Origin: Paragemmobacter ruber
Lineage (GTDB): Bacteria; Pseudomonadota; Alphaproteobacteria; Rhodobacterales; Rhodobacteraceae
DNA length: 64,000 bases
Reading direction: 5' to 3'
NCBI RefSeq assembly: GCF_009908315.1
Contig: NZ_JAAATW010000002.1
Location: 744,001-808,000, forward strand
The translations under genes and the position numbers were made by a program. A model generated the notes under the pieces. The model did not search any database. It had not been told where the DNA came from and saw only the letters and a list, made by a program, of their open reading frames with translations. Shown piece by piece: positions 51,549 to 61,441 of this stretch (positions within the stretch are counted from its first letter, which is position 1; the number at the start of each line of letters is the position of its first letter).

Positions 51549-52232
51549 GTGTTCATTCTGACGCCCGAGACGATCTGGAACCCGCATGTGCTGGAGATGC
51601 GGCAGGTGCCGCGGCGCATTTTCGGGCGGGTCATGATCTTTCCGCGCCGGGGGGCGGGGGTGGGCCTGTGGGCGCGGCTGATCTTCGAGATGGAGGTGCT
51701 GCGCTATCTCTTGGCGCTGGTGCCGTTCCTGGTGCTGGCGGTTCTGTATCCGCGCTATGCGGGGGCGATCGCGCAGGCGCCGCTGCCGATGCTGGTGGTG
51801 ATCTATTTCTTTGAGGCCAAGGTGTTGCGCCTGCCGCGGGAGCAGGCCAAGCGGCTGGCCCCGGCGGCGGAGGTGGAGCGGGGGCTGGACCTGCTGCGCG
51901 TGCGGGCGGTGGCGGTGCTGGGCAAGATCGCGGCGGGGCGGGGCTTGGCGGAGGGGCGGCTGCATCTGGTGGTGGAGCAGTCGGATCTGTGGCGGATGGC
52001 GCCCCTGACGCTGGTTTCGGTGCAGGCGGAGGCAGGGGCGGGGCAGGCGCGGCCCGAGGTGCTGCGCCTGACGGAGGCCGAGCGGGGGCTGGTGGCGGGG
52101 CTGTTTGATGCGGATTTCTCCGAGCGGGACCTGCTGCGGATCAATCTGGCATCGAACGACTGTTTGCGGGATGTGGCCTTTGATGTGCGGGGTGTTTCGG
52201 CCCATGCGCGGCTGGCGGCGCTGCTGGGCTAG
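51549..52232 (+). CDS. Hypothetical membrane protein
   Basis: Protein of 227 residues that I do not recognise. Two hydrophobic segments at about 51-68 (LRYLLALVPFLVLAVLYP) and 78-92 are followed by a charged cytoplasmic-type domain. The GTG at 51549 is preceded by GGGAGG; a GTG at 51525 is possible. It follows soeC by 52 bp on the same strand and may belong to that transcript, but nothing links it to sulfite. Its TAG stop is shared with the convergent gene through the palindrome CTAG. Confidence 0.6.
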   Translation: MFILTPETIWNPHVLEMRQVPRRIFGRVMIFPRRGAGVGLWARLIFEMEVLRYLLALVPFLVLAVLYPRYAGAIAQAPLPMLVVIYFFEAKVLRLPREQAKRLAPAAEVERGLDLLRVRAVAVLGKIAAGRGLAEGRLHLVVEQSDLWRMAPLTLVSVQAEAGAGQARPEVLRLTEAERGLVAGLFDADFSERDLLRINLASNDCLRDVAFDVRGVSAHARLAALLG

Positions 52233-53476
52233 GCCGAGAGGTCGAGCAGGGTGCCCCATGCCGGGGGCGGCGCATGGCGGGCGTCGGGGACGGCCCAGAT
52301 CACGGGAAAGCGCGGCGGCGGGGGAAGCGGGGCCTCGAGGTCTGTCAGGATGATCAGGATGGACGGGTTCAGGGTTGTGGCGGCCGTGACGGCGGGGGCG
52401 AAGTCGGTGCCGCCGCCGCGGGGGGTGTTGAGGGTGCGGAGTTGGCTCTGCCAAGAAGCCGGGTCGAGGCGGAGGGGTGGGGCGGGGCTGTCGTCGAAGG
52501 GGAGGAGGTGGATCTCGGCCCTTGTGCGGCGGGCGATCCCCGCGACTTCGGCCATCAGGAGGGAGAGGGCATCGTCGGTGAGGCTGCTGGAGGTGTCGAG
52601 CGCGATCACTACGCGGGGTGCGGGGCTTTGCCGGGCGGTGGCGGGCTGGAAGGCGGGTTCGGGGCGGTTGTCCCTTTGCGCCTGCGCCATGGTGGCGATC
52701 CATCGGCGTGCGGGGCGGCGGTGGGTGGGGTGGGGCCTGTCCAGCGTGGCGCGAGTGAGGAGGCGGCGGAGGATAACCTCCCACGGGGTTTGCGGGGTGG
52801 GGATGTCGGCCAGCCGCAGGCCTGCCGCGCCGAGGCCGCGCCCGGCGAGGCGGCCTGTCTCCAGCGCGCGGGTGAGGTGGCGCTGCCAATCGGCGGGGGT
52901 GGGGGTGTCGGGCTGGTCGGTGGGGCCGGTGTCGGGGTGGAGGTCGGGGCCGTGGCCCTGGGCCGTGGCATAGGCCTCCGCGCGGTCGGCGGCGCCGCCA
53001 TTGCCTGCGCCGTCGCGCAGGCGGTGATAGAGGCGGTCCACGTCCCATTCCGACAGGGCCTGTTGCGGCGAGGTTTGGGCATCGAAGGCGGCGGTGAGGA
53101 GGCCCGTCAGCGTGAGCGCGGGGCGGGGCAGGGCGTAGCCTGCCGCAAGCAGGGTTTCGTTGACGATGGCATCGGCGGCGATCTGCCAGAGGCGGGCGTC
53201 GAAGCGGTCGCCCATGCGGGCCTGCATGTCGCCCAAGCGGGGCGAATGGCGGAGCGCCACATGCAGGATGTGGTGCGCGGCGGTGCCGATCTGTTCGTGG
53301 CGGGGGAGGGTGTCGAATTCCGGGCCGTAATGGATGGTCTGGCCTGTGGTCTCCGCCGCGGGACCGTGGTCGCGGTCGCGGTGGGTGCACCAGAGCGCGA
53401 GGGCGGCGAGGGCGGGGTCATGCTCGTTGAGCGCGCGGAGCGCGGTGGTGGCGCGGGTGGAGTGGCGCGCGGTCAT
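52229..53476 (-). CDS. VWA-like metallopeptidase-domain protein (DUF2201 type)
   Basis: Protein of 415 residues. The N-terminal half has a metallopeptidase-like segment HEQIGTAAHHILHVALRH (near 60-77), as in DUF2201_N. The C-terminal half has a von Willebrand A-like domain with RVVIALDTSSSLTDDAL (near 287-303; MIDAS-type DxSxS) and LIILTDLEAP. VWA proteins of this kind work with MoxR-type AAA ATPases, and one is coded directly upstream. The client is unknown. Confidence 0.75.
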   Translation of the reverse strand: MTARHSTRATTALRALNEHDPALAALALWCTHRDRDHGPAAETTGQTIHYGPEFDTLPRHEQIGTAAHHILHVALRHSPRLGDMQARMGDRFDARLWQIAADAIVNETLLAAGYALPRPALTLTGLLTAAFDAQTSPQQALSEWDVDRLYHRLRDGAGNGGAADRAEAYATAQGHGPDLHPDTGPTDQPDTPTPADWQRHLTRALETGRLAGRGLGAAGLRLADIPTPQTPWEVILRRLLTRATLDRPHPTHRRPARRWIATMAQAQRDNRPEPAFQPATARQSPAPRVVIALDTSSSLTDDALSLLMAEVAGIARRTRAEIHLLPFDDSPAPPLRLDPASWQSQLRTLNTPRGGGTDFAPAVTAATTLNPSILIILTDLEAPLPPPPRFPVIWAVPDARHAPPPAWGTLLDLSA

Positions 53477-53483
53477 TCGAGAT

Positions 53484-53521
53484 CCATCATTCCGGCCCCA
53501 TCATTCCAGACCCATCATTCC
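53484..53521. repeat. 14-bp tandem repeats between the MoxR and VWA genes
   Basis: On the minus strand the word GGAATGATGG occurs three times with period 14. The first copy contains the MoxR stop, and a degenerate fourth (CGAATGACC) supplies the VWA start codon. Copy number sets the distance between the two genes. Confidence 0.8.
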
Positions 53522-54633
53522 AAACCTTGGACCTGCCGTTCGGCGCGGTATTCGGCATAGGCGGCGGAGGTGCGGAAGGCATCGGTCAGGTTCTGGCTGA
53601 GCGCCTTCTGGATCAGGAGTTCGAACCCGTGGGTGGTGAGTTCGGCCAGCGGCAGGCGGGCAAAGGGGGCATCGGGCCGCAGGCGGGGCAGGTGGCGCAG
53701 TTCGGCCATCACCTCGATCACCTGCGGCATGGTGGTGGCGTTGGCCGCGCCGATCAGGCCGTAGGTCAGGGCGGTAAGGCCGGTCATGGTGGGGGGGTAG
53801 AGGTCGGGGCGTCTGGATCTGGGCGCCGCGAGCAGATCGGTGATCTGGACGTTGGTGGCGAGTTCCTCAACCAGCAGCAGGAATTCGGCGGCGGCGGCAT
53901 CGCCGATGGTGCCGGTGATGGCGGGATCGCGCAGGCGCCGGTCGGGCAGGGCGTGGAGGATCTGCGAGACGCGCGCCCATGAGCGCGGGGTGCAGGCGAT
54001 GGTGAGGCCACGGCGGAGGCTGTCTTCGGTCGTCTCGAGCAGGTCAGGCCGGGTGCGGATGAAGGTGATGACGGCGGGGTGGAGGTTCTGCGGCACGGCA
54101 TAGCGGGTAAGCCAGTCGGTGGCTTCGGCCCGGATGTGCAGGTGGATCAGCCGGTCTGACAGCGCGGTGCCCATGTCATAGGCGATGGCGCCATCGTCGA
54201 TGCCGTTGCCTGCGGCGATCACGAGGCAGGTATCGGGAAGGCGGTGGCGGCCGACGCGGCGTTCCTGCAACAGGCCGTAGACGGTGGGTTGCAGGGTGGG
54301 GGCGGCGGCGGTGAGTTCGTCGAGAAAGAGGATCGCAGGGCGGGCGGGATCATCGGGCAGGTCTTCGGGGCGATACCAGATGGTGCGCTGGGTGGCGTGG
54401 TCGTAGAAGGGTAGGCCGCGCAGATCCTGCGGCTCGATCGTGGTGAGGCGCAGGTCGAACAGCCGGGCGCCTGTCTCTGCCGCCAGTTGGGTGACGATCT
54501 CGGTCTTGCCGATGCCGGGGCGGCCGTGGAGCATCCATGACGCGGTGAGATGGCCCGCCGCCTGGGCCGCGTGGGCGGCGCGGAGGATGTCGAGCGCCTG
54601 ACCGGCAGAGACGGGCGCGGTGTTCACGGTCAT
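53515..54633 (-). CDS. MoxR-type AAA ATPase
   Basis: ATPase of 372 residues with Walker A GRPGIGKTE (near 37-45), Walker B AILFLDELTAA (near 99-109) and the sensor-1 region CLVIAAGNGIDDG. MoxR ATPases act as chaperones for metal or cofactor insertion with VWA partners. The ATG at 54633 has GAGGATT upstream. It is transcribed with the VWA gene, away from the TSUP gene at 54818. Confidence 0.82.
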   Translation of the reverse strand: MTVNTAPVSAGQALDILRAAHAAQAAGHLTASWMLHGRPGIGKTEIVTQLAAETGARLFDLRLTTIEPQDLRGLPFYDHATQRTIWYRPEDLPDDPARPAILFLDELTAAAPTLQPTVYGLLQERRVGRHRLPDTCLVIAAGNGIDDGAIAYDMGTALSDRLIHLHIRAEATDWLTRYAVPQNLHPAVITFIRTRPDLLETTEDSLRRGLTIACTPRSWARVSQILHALPDRRLRDPAITGTIGDAAAAEFLLLVEELATNVQITDLLAAPRSRRPDLYPPTMTGLTALTYGLIGAANATTMPQVIEVMAELRHLPRLRPDAPFARLPLAELTTHGFELLIQKALSQNLTDAFRTSAAYAEYRAERQVQGLE

Positions 54634-54817
54634 GGGAATCCTCAAGCCAGTTGTTCGGGTTAGCGTAGGCTGCTGTGCGTTTTCGGCAAGCGTCGGGCGG
54701 TTGTCCTTGGGCGGGGCGGGGCCTAAGAGGGGCGCGTGCGGGAAACAGGCCCGCGCGAAGAGGCCGTGCGGGCAGATGCTGCGGACGGGCGGCGCGGACA
54801 GACGGAAGGCGGACGGA

Positions 54818-55645
54818 ATGGGCGAGATTGAGGTGGCCACGCTGGTGCCGGTGATCGTGGCGCTGATCGTGGCGGGGGCGGCGATCGGCTTTCTGGCGGG
54901 GTTGTTCGGGATCGGGGGCGGCGCGATTTCGGTGCCGGTGTTCTTTGAGCTGTACCGCGTGCTGGATTACCCCGAGGCGGTGCAGATGCCGATGGCGGTG
55001 GGCACGTCGCTGGCGGTGATCATTCCCACCTCTCTGAATTCCGCGCGGGGGCATTATCTGCGCGGCACGGTGGACATGGCGCTGATCAAGCTGTGGGCGA
55101 TCCCGGTGATCCTGGGCGTTGTGGCGGGATCGGTGATCGCGCGCCATGCCGATCCGGTGGTGTTCCAGCTGGTGTTCATCGCGGTGGCGGTGATCAATGC
55201 GGCCAAGCTTTTGCTGGGGGGCGCGGGCTGGCGGCTGGCCGACGGGTTGCCGGGGCCGGGGTTGCAGCGCGTCTATGGCGGGGTGATCGGGGTGCTGTCG
55301 GCGCTGATGGGGATCGGCGGCGGGGCGATCACCAACCTGCTTCTGACACTGCATGGCTATGACATCCGCCGGGCGATTTCGACGGCGGCGGCGGTGGGGG
55401 TGCTGATCGCGCTGCCCGGCACGCTGGGCTATATCGCGGCGGGCTGGGGCAAGCCGGGGCTGCCGGTGGATGCGCTGGGCTATGTCAGCGTGCTGACCTT
55501 TGCGCTGACGATTCCCACGACGCTGCTGACGACGCGGCTGGGGGTGCGGCTGGCGCATAGCCTGCCCAAGCGGGTGCTGGAGACGGGGTTCGGGCTGTTC
55601 CTGCTGACGGTGTGCGCGCGGTTCGTTTGGGATATCCTCGCCTGA
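54818..55645 (+). CDS. TSUP family permease
   Basis: Membrane protein of 275 residues with about eight helices, TauE/SafE family. Both half-repeats carry the glycine-rich signature: GFLAGLFGIGGGAISVPVFF (near 25-44) and GVLSALMGIGGGAITNLLL (near 156-174). The substrate is unknown; it is not close in sequence to the taurine-locus TSUP protein. The ATG at 54818 follows GGACGGA. The gap to the divergent MoxR gene is 184 bp. Confidence 0.83.
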   Translation: MGEIEVATLVPVIVALIVAGAAIGFLAGLFGIGGGAISVPVFFELYRVLDYPEAVQMPMAVGTSLAVIIPTSLNSARGHYLRGTVDMALIKLWAIPVILGVVAGSVIARHADPVVFQLVFIAVAVINAAKLLLGGAGWRLADGLPGPGLQRVYGGVIGVLSALMGIGGGAITNLLLTLHGYDIRRAISTAAAVGVLIALPGTLGYIAAGWGKPGLPVDALGYVSVLTFALTIPTTLLTTRLGVRLAHSLPKRVLETGFGLFLLTVCARFVWDILA

Positions 55646-55664
55646 CGCAGAGTCGGGAGGGGAT

Positions 55665-56426
55665 ATGACGCTTGCAGTGGTGACGGCCGGGACATCGGCC
55701 ATCGGGCGGCATCTGGTGGTGGCGCTGGCAGGTGCCGGGCATGATGTGGCGCTGACGCATCTGGGCAGCGGCGCGGCGGCGGCGGCGCTGGAGCGCGAGG
55801 TGGCGGCGCTGGGGCGGCGCTGCCTTGCGGTGGAGGCCGATGCAGGCGACGAGGCGGCGGTGGCGGCGTTTCACGCCCGCGCCGCCGATTGGGCGGGCGG
55901 CGCGCCTGCGGTGCTGGTGAACAATGCGGGCATCCAGACCTGGGCCGGGCTGATGGAGTTGCGGGCCGATCAGTGGGATGCGGTGATGCACACCAATCTG
56001 CGTGGCACATTTCTGAACACGCAGGCCGCGGCGCGGTTGATGATCGAGGGCGGCGTGGCGGGGTCGGTGGTCAATCTGGGATCGGGGTGCAACAAGGTGG
56101 CCTTCCCGAAACTGGTGGATTACACGGCGTCGAAAGGCGGGATCGAGCAGTTCACCAAGGCGGCGGCCTGCGAATTGGGGCCGCATGGCATCCGGGTGAA
56201 TTGCGTGGCGCCCGGGGCGATCGCGACGGAGCGGACGGCGGCGGAGGCGGGGGATTATGCGGGCGCGTGGAGCCCGATCACGCCGCTGCGCCGGGTGGGG
56301 ACGCCCGGCGATATCGCGGGGCCGGTGCTGTTCTTCTGTTCGCCCGCGGCGGCCTTTGTCACGGGGCAGACGCTGTGGGTGGATGGGGGCGTGTTTTCGC
56401 AGGCGCCCTGGCCCTATGCGACCTAG
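55665..56426 (+). CDS. Short-chain dehydrogenase/reductase
   Basis: Classical SDR of 253 residues. The cofactor motif is [11 protein letters not shown] (near 7-17), then NNAGIQ (near 86), the catalytic Ser region NLGSGCNKV and Y-x3-K in DYTASKGG. The C-terminal VDGGVFSQ is typical. The substrate is unknown. It probably shares a transcript with the TSUP gene 19 bp upstream. It ends in a CTAG shared with the stop of the convergent kinase gene. Confidence 0.82.
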   Translation: MTLAVVTAGTSAIGRHLVVALAGAGHDVALTHLGSGAAAAALEREVAALGRRCLAVEADAGDEAAVAAFHARAADWAGGAPAVLVNNAGIQTWAGLMELRADQWDAVMHTNLRGTFLNTQAAARLMIEGGVAGSVVNLGSGCNKVAFPKLVDYTASKGGIEQFTKAAACELGPHGIRVNCVAPGAIATERTAAEAGDYAGAWSPITPLRRVGTPGDIAGPVLFFCSPAAAFVTGQTLWVDGGVFSQAPWPYAT

Positions 56427-59400
56427 TTCGCCGCCGTCGCCGTGGTTTGCCGTTCGCCCGAGAGGTGGCGCATGAGGAGCGCGCGCAGGGTGGCGGCGCT
56501 GATCGGTTTGACCATGTAATCCGACATGCCGGCCTCGAGCGCGATGTCGCGTTCCATGTCGCGGGCATTGCCGGTGAGGCCGATGATCGGGACGGCGGAT
56601 TTGGCGGTGGGCAGGGCGCGGATGCGGCGCGTCGCCTCCACCCCGTCCATCACGGGCATCTGGCTGTCGAGGAAGATGGCATCGAAATCCTGATCTAGCA
56701 CGGCCTGCACGGCCTCGGCCCCGTTATGGGCGAGGGTGACCGCGATCCCGTGATGGGTGAGATGGGCGGCGAGGAGTTCGGCGTTCAGAAGGTTGTCATC
56801 CACGACCAGCACGCGCTTGCCCGCATGGGGCTGGGCGGGTGCGGCGAGGGTGGCGGTCTGGCTGGAGGCGGGGGCGGTGACGGGCTGGGCCAGCGCCACG
56901 AGGCGGCCGATCAGGTGATCGGGTTCGGCGGGTTTGAGGACCACATCGCGGAAGCCTTCGGTTGTGGCGCGGTCCATCATCTCTTGCCCGCCCTTGTGGG
57001 CGAGGAGCACCAGCGCGGGCGTGGCCGAGCCGTGGCGCGCGCGGATCGCGCGGGCGGTGGCGAAGCCGTCCATCAGGGGCATGGCGCTGTCGATCAGGAT
57101 GGTGTCGAAGCTGTCGATCCGGCCTTCGGGCAGGTGGGAGGCGATGGTGACGCTGGCGCCGGCCGCGCGCAGGTGGCGGGTGATCGCCTCGGCCGCGCGG
57201 GGATGATCGTCGATCACCAGCAGGCGGCGGCCCGACAGGGGGGCGGTGGTGGCGCGGGGATGGGGGGCATCGGGCAGGCTGGGCAGGGGCAGGGTGACCC
57301 AGAAGGTGCTGCCCTTGCCGGGCTGGCTTTCCACGCCCACCTCGCCCTGCATGAGATCGGCCAGCTGGCGGCAGATGGCAAGGCCAAGGCCGGTGCCGCC
57401 GTAGAGGCGGGCGGTCGAATCCTCGGCCTGGGTGAAGCGCTGGAAGAGGCGGCCGATCTGATCGGGCGTCATGCCGATGCCGGTATCGGTGATGCGGAAG
57501 TGCAGCGCGCCGTCGGCGGCTTGTTCCACGGCAAGGATGATTTCGCCCCGGTCGGTGAATTTCAGCGCATTTGTGAGCAGGTTCATCAGGATCTGCGTGA
57601 TGCGCAGCGGATCGCCGATGAAGCGGGCGGGCAGCGCGGGATCGGTGAGGACGACCAGTTCGATGCCCTTGTCGGCGGCGGCGGCGGCGATGGTATCGAC
57701 GGCGGCGCGCAGCACGGCGGGAAGCCGGAATTCGGTCTGTTCGATGTTGAGCTTGCCCGCCTCGACCTTTGACAGGTCGAGGACGTCGTTGATGATCATC
57801 AGGAGGTGGCGCCCCGAGGCCTGCACCTTGCGGACATAGTCGCGCTGGTGATCGGCCATGGGCGTGCCCAGCAAGAGTTCGGCAAAGCCCAGGACCGCGT
57901 TGATGGGCGTGCGCAGTTCGTGGCTGATATGGGCGAGGAAATCGGATTTCAGGCGCGCGGCCTGTTCGGCCATGTCGCGGGCGGCTGCAAGCTGGCGGGT
58001 GATGATGTATTCATGCGTGATGTCGTCGATCACGAGGACGACGCCGCGGTCGGGCCGTTCGCTGTGGATGGCATTGGCGCGGATGGTGACCCAGAGGGTG
58101 GTGCCGTCGCCGCGGCGGATTTCGGTATTGGCGCTGAAGATGCCGCCGCGCGCCATTTCGGCGGTGGCGCGGTCGAAGAGATCGCGCCACTCGGCCTCGG
58201 AGGCGAAGAGGAGGGCGGGGGAGGTTCCGATCAGCTGATCCTGCGGGATCAGGAGCAGCTTGGAGAGCGAGGGGTTGCAGGTGCGGATCGCGTTGCCCTG
58301 CAGCAGCGCTATGCCGCTGGCGGCGGTGGCGAGCAGGGTTCCCAGTTCCTCGTTCAGGCGGGAGAGTTCGTCGGTGCGGCGGGCGACCTGTGCCTCAAGC
58401 GTGCGCTGATGGGCGGCGAGCGCGGCCTCGGCCTGGCGTTTCACGGTGATGTCGTTCCAGAGGGCGAAGATTTCGACATCGCCGCCGGTGCCGATGGCCG
58501 ACAGCATCACCTCGACAAGGATCGGGGTGCCGTCGTGGCGCAGGTATTCCCAGTCGAACTTGGCGCTGCCGTTTTCGCGCAGCTGGCGGCTGATGCGGTC
58601 GATCTTGGAGGCGGAAGGTTCGCCATCTGGCTGACGTTTGGGAGAGATGTCGCGCAGGGTGAGGCCCACGAAGCTCATGCCTTCGGGATAGCCCAGCAGG
58701 GAAAGGGCGGCGGCATTCACCTCATCGAAGCGGCCGTTGCGGATGACGGTGGTTGCCTGTGCGGAGTTGTGGAAGGTGCGGCGGAAGCGGTCTTCGCTAT
58801 GGGCGAGGCGGGCGATGGCGCGGGCGGCCTCGGCCCGGTCGGCGATGCGGGCGGCGGTGAGTTCGATGAGTTGGTGGTCATCCGGGGCCGTGAGGGGGCC
58901 GGCAAGGCTGAGGGCGGCGATTTCGCCTGCGGTGCGTCCTTCGACGAGGATGGGGCGTTGCAAGGCGGGGGTGAGGCCGGGCGGGATGTCGTCGCGGGTG
59001 GTGCCATCGAGGGTGAGGCGGAAGCGCATCTGCCGGGTGTCGCCATAGCCGGAGGCCAGCGCATCGGCCACGTCGGCAAAGATGGCGGGCAGCGGGCGGG
59101 ACATGTCTTCGGTGGCAAGCGCCACGCGGTGGAGGCTGTCCTGTTCGCGGATGCGGCGGCGCAGCGCTGCGGCGCTGGCGGCCTGTGCGCGGCTGAGGCG
59201 CTGGCGCAGGATGGCAGCGGTGCCGAGCGAGACGAGGATGGCGAGGGTGAGCGCGCCGAGGACAAGCCAGAGTTCGCGCGCCCCGAGGCCGAGGAAGGTG
59301 AAGGCGGCGCGGCCGGACCAGCGCGCCTCGATCGCGGCGCGTTCGTCGGCGGGGATGGCGGCGAAGCCGTCGGCGACCTGCTGGAACAGGGGGGTGTTGC

Positions 59401-60148
59401 CGCGGGCGACGGCCCAGTGGCCGCGGAAATCGAGCAGCGCGGGGCCCTGGATGAAGCGGTCTGCGAGCCCCGCGCGGGCCAGCACGTCGCGGCCCCGGTC
59501 GAGCGGCATGCAGAAGATCGTCTGGCTGCCATCGCGGGCGGCATCGGTCATGGCGCTGCCCGAGGGGTAGATCTGGACGGTGGCGCCGTGGCTGGCCAGG
59601 GCCGTGGCGCAGGGGCTGTCGGCGCGGACGCCGATGGTGCGGCCTGCCACCTGATCGAGGCGGCGCGGCATCGCCTCGTCAAGGCTGCCGTGCTGGAAGA
59701 TGCCGTAGGCGATGTTGAGATAGGCGGGCGAGAAGTCGAGCCAGCTTTGGCGTTCGCGCGTCATGGGCGCGAGGTCGACCACATCCACGCTGCCATCGGC
59801 CAGCAGATTGGGCAGGTCCGACCATGGCACATAGCGCAGGATGACGGGCGTGCCGGTGGCGGCGGACCAGGCCATCCAGGTGTCGGCGCGGATGCCGGAG
59901 ATGACGCCCAGATCATCGACGACGGCATAGGGCGGGACGGTTTCGGGAAAGGCCACGGTCAGCCGGTCGCGGGCATCGGGATCCTGCGCGTGGGCCGGGG
60001 GCGCGGTCAACGCGGCAAGGAACAGGACGACAGGGCAGAGGATCGCAAGCACGCAGGCCACGCGCAGCAGCCGCGCGGCAGGGGGCGTCAGGCAGGCCAG
60101 GGCGGGTGCGGCGCGCAAGCGGGGCGATCCCTGCCGTGGTGGTTTCAT
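56423..60148 (-). CDS. Hybrid sensor histidine kinase with periplasmic solute-binding domain
   Basis: Protein of 1241 residues. In order: an N-terminal membrane/signal segment (about 27-54), a periplasmic SBP_bac_3-type domain (about 60-285), a membrane helix (about 293-313), a cytoplasmic linker domain, PAS1 (about 445-570), a coiled coil, PAS2 (about 598-715), HisKA with phosphoacceptor H743, HATPase (N-box near 855-865, G-boxes near 885-925), and two receiver domains with D1020 and D1161. The layout recalls BvgS/EvgS-type sensors with an amino-acid-binding-like input. No separate response regulator is adjacent, and the second receiver lacks an output or Hpt domain, so a phosphorelay partner must be elsewhere. 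Confidence 0.88.
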   Translation of the reverse strand: MKPPRQGSPRLRAAPALACLTPPAARLLRVACVLAILCPVVLFLAALTAPPAHAQDPDARDRLTVAFPETVPPYAVVDDLGVISGIRADTWMAWSAATGTPVILRYVPWSDLPNLLADGSVDVVDLAPMTRERQSWLDFSPAYLNIAYGIFQHGSLDEAMPRRLDQVAGRTIGVRADSPCATALASHGATVQIYPSGSAMTDAARDGSQTIFCMPLDRGRDVLARAGLADRFIQGPALLDFRGHWAVARGNTPLFQQVADGFAAIPADERAAIEARWSGRAAFTFLGLGARELWLVLGALTLAILVSLGTAAILRQRLSRAQAASAAALRRRIREQDSLHRVALATEDMSRPLPAIFADVADALASGYGDTRQMRFRLTLDGTTRDDIPPGLTPALQRPILVEGRTAGEIAALSLAGPLTAPDDHQLIELTAARIADRAEAARAIARLAHSEDRFRRTFHNSAQATTVIRNGRFDEVNAAALSLLGYPEGMSFVGLTLRDISPKRQPDGEPSASKIDRISRQLRENGSAKFDWEYLRHDGTPILVEVMLSAIGTGGDVEIFALWNDITVKRQAEAALAAHQRTLEAQVARRTDELSRLNEELGTLLATAASGIALLQGNAIRTCNPSLSKLLLIPQDQLIGTSPALLFASEAEWRDLFDRATAEMARGGIFSANTEIRRGDGTTLWVTIRANAIHSERPDRGVVLVIDDITHEYIITRQLAAARDMAEQAARLKSDFLAHISHELRTPINAVLGFAELLLGTPMADHQRDYVRKVQASGRHLLMIINDVLDLSKVEAGKLNIEQTEFRLPAVLRAAVDTIAAAAADKGIELVVLTDPALPARFIGDPLRITQILMNLLTNALKFTDRGEIILAVEQAADGALHFRITDTGIGMTPDQIGRLFQRFTQAEDSTARLYGGTGLGLAICRQLADLMQGEVGVESQPGKGSTFWVTLPLPSLPDAPHPRATTAPLSGRRLLVIDDHPRAAEAITRHLRAAGASVTIASHLPEGRIDSFDTILIDSAMPLMDGFATARAIRARHGSATPALVLLAHKGGQEMMDRATTEGFRDVVLKPAEPDHLIGRLVALAQPVTAPASSQTATLAAPAQPHAGKRVLVVDDNLLNAELLAAHLTHHGIAVTLAHNGAEAVQAVLDQDFDAIFLDSQMPVMDGVEATRRIRALPTAKSAVPIIGLTGNARDMERDIALEAGMSDYMVKPISAATLRALLMRHLSGERQTTATAAN

Positions 60149-60216
60149 TCCAGTTCCTCGGTCCCTGCGGTGTTCCGTTGCCCGCGCCGGGCCTGGCTGG
60201 CCGTCTGGCGCGGAAA

Positions 60217-60244
60217 GTTATGTAAACAGTTAACTTGTGATAAC
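60217..60244. promoter_or_regulatory. AT-rich dyad upstream of the hybrid kinase
   Basis: GTTAT (60217) and ATAAC (ending 60244) flank a central AGTTAACT (60228-60235). It is the only AT-rich stretch in the 246-bp region before the kinase gene, so it is the likely promoter or operator area. The regulator is unknown. Confidence 0.35.
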
Positions 60245-60394
60245 ACGGTCGCGCAAAAAGGATATCGCACCGACCTAATCCAACTCATGGTTGTGGCCTT
60301 TTTGCGTCGCGGGCTTGGCAAATCCGACATTTCGCCCGTGGCGGGTGGGAAACGCAGTGTTGCCAGGGCGGGATCAGTTGGGGTGGGGGCTTGC

Positions 60395-61202
60395 CCAGCA
60401 GGGCGCGCGCCGCGCCGCCGGTGGCGGCGAGGCGGACGATGATCCAGTGCGGCATCTTCCACGCCCCGCGCAGCGCGAAGCAGGCCGGTGCGAGGCTGAG
60501 GTCGCGCTTGTCGGCGATGGCGCCGGTGAAGACCGGGTCATGAAGCGCGGCGCCGAGGATGCCCATGACGGCGGCCTTGGGGCCCTGCATCAGGGATTGG
60601 GCGCGGAGCCGAGGACCGCGCGCAGATCGGCGGCGAAGGGGAAGAGCGGGCCGGGCACGGCCTGCGCGGCGCCGTAGCCTGCGAGAAAGGCATCGGGCGT
60701 TAGCCAGCCGGGTTGAACGACCCCGGCCTCCAGCAGGGGGAGCACCACAGGGCCGCGCCGCCGAAGACGAGCGCGCCCGCGCGATAGAAGCTGTCGATCC
60801 CGGCGAGGGTCTGCGACGGCCCGGCGAGGCGGGGCAGGACGACGAGGCGGCCCGCAAAGACGGTGAGGGCGATGTGGGCGGCGTGGCGGCTGACGGGCGT
60901 GGTCAGGGGGGCGGGTGCGGCGCGGCCCCCACGGCGACGATGGCGACGGCGACGAGCTTCCGCCCTTGCAGCGCGCCGGTCCCCACCGGCCCCGAGATCG
61001 CCGTGACGGTGAGGGCAAAGAGCATCAGGATCAGCGCCGAGGGGAGGGTGAAGGCCGCCAGCGCGCCGGGCCAGCCCGCGCGCCGCATTCCCAGCGCGAA
61101 GCCCACCTGCGAGGCGGCGGGGCCGGGCAGGAATTGGCACAGCGCGACGAGATCGGCATGGGCGCGGTCGGACAGCCATTGGCGGCGGGTGAACCAGTTC
61201 AT
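60395..61202 (-). pseudogene. Decayed chrA-type chromate transporter gene
   Basis: Fragments of a CHR-family permease appear in order on the minus strand but in different frames. They are RRQWLSDRAHADLVALCQFL with PGPAASQVGFALG (from 61202), then FYRAGALVFGG (near 60790), then VVLPLLEAGVVQPGWL with AAQAVPGPLF (near 60740-60650), then AAVMGILGAALHDPVFTGAI (near 60580). At least three frame changes and two missing stretches (end of the first CHR domain and middle of the second) are needed to join them. No intact reading frame remains, so no transporter can be made. Confidence 0.8.
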
Positions 61203-61405
61203 CTCGGACGTAGCCCAGATGCGCGATGGGGCCGCGCCTCTGGCTATATCGGGGCGGGTGGTGGTGCGCGGGGTGCGGGTCTTGGCGCTGTCCATTGGTC
61301 GTCGCTGCGCCGTTCTGGTGCAGAGGCGTGCAGGTTTCGTGACGGGGCCTGTGTGATCGCGATTGATGCCGGTTGCACGGGCTGCGGTCGGGGCGCGTTT
61401 GGGGG

Positions 61406-61437
61406 GGCTGGGGGGGGCGCCTGGCACCCCCCCAGCC
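61406..61437 (-). terminator. Hairpin after the DUF1513 gene
   Basis: An 11-bp stem GGCTGGGGGGG/CCCCCCCAGCC with a ten-base loop starts four bases past the stop of the last gene of the imelysin operon. It lacks a U-tract. Confidence 0.55.
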
Positions 61438-61441
61438 TGTA

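Noticed and set aside
51096-53390. 764-codon minus-strand frame over soeC, the unknown gene and the VWA gene
   Set aside because: Pro/Arg/His-rich; it overlaps three better frames and has no domain.
57806-60442. 878-codon open frame on the plus strand opposite the hybrid kinase
   Set aside because: Gly/Ala/Asp-rich antisense shadow; the minus-strand frame has all kinase and receiver motifs.
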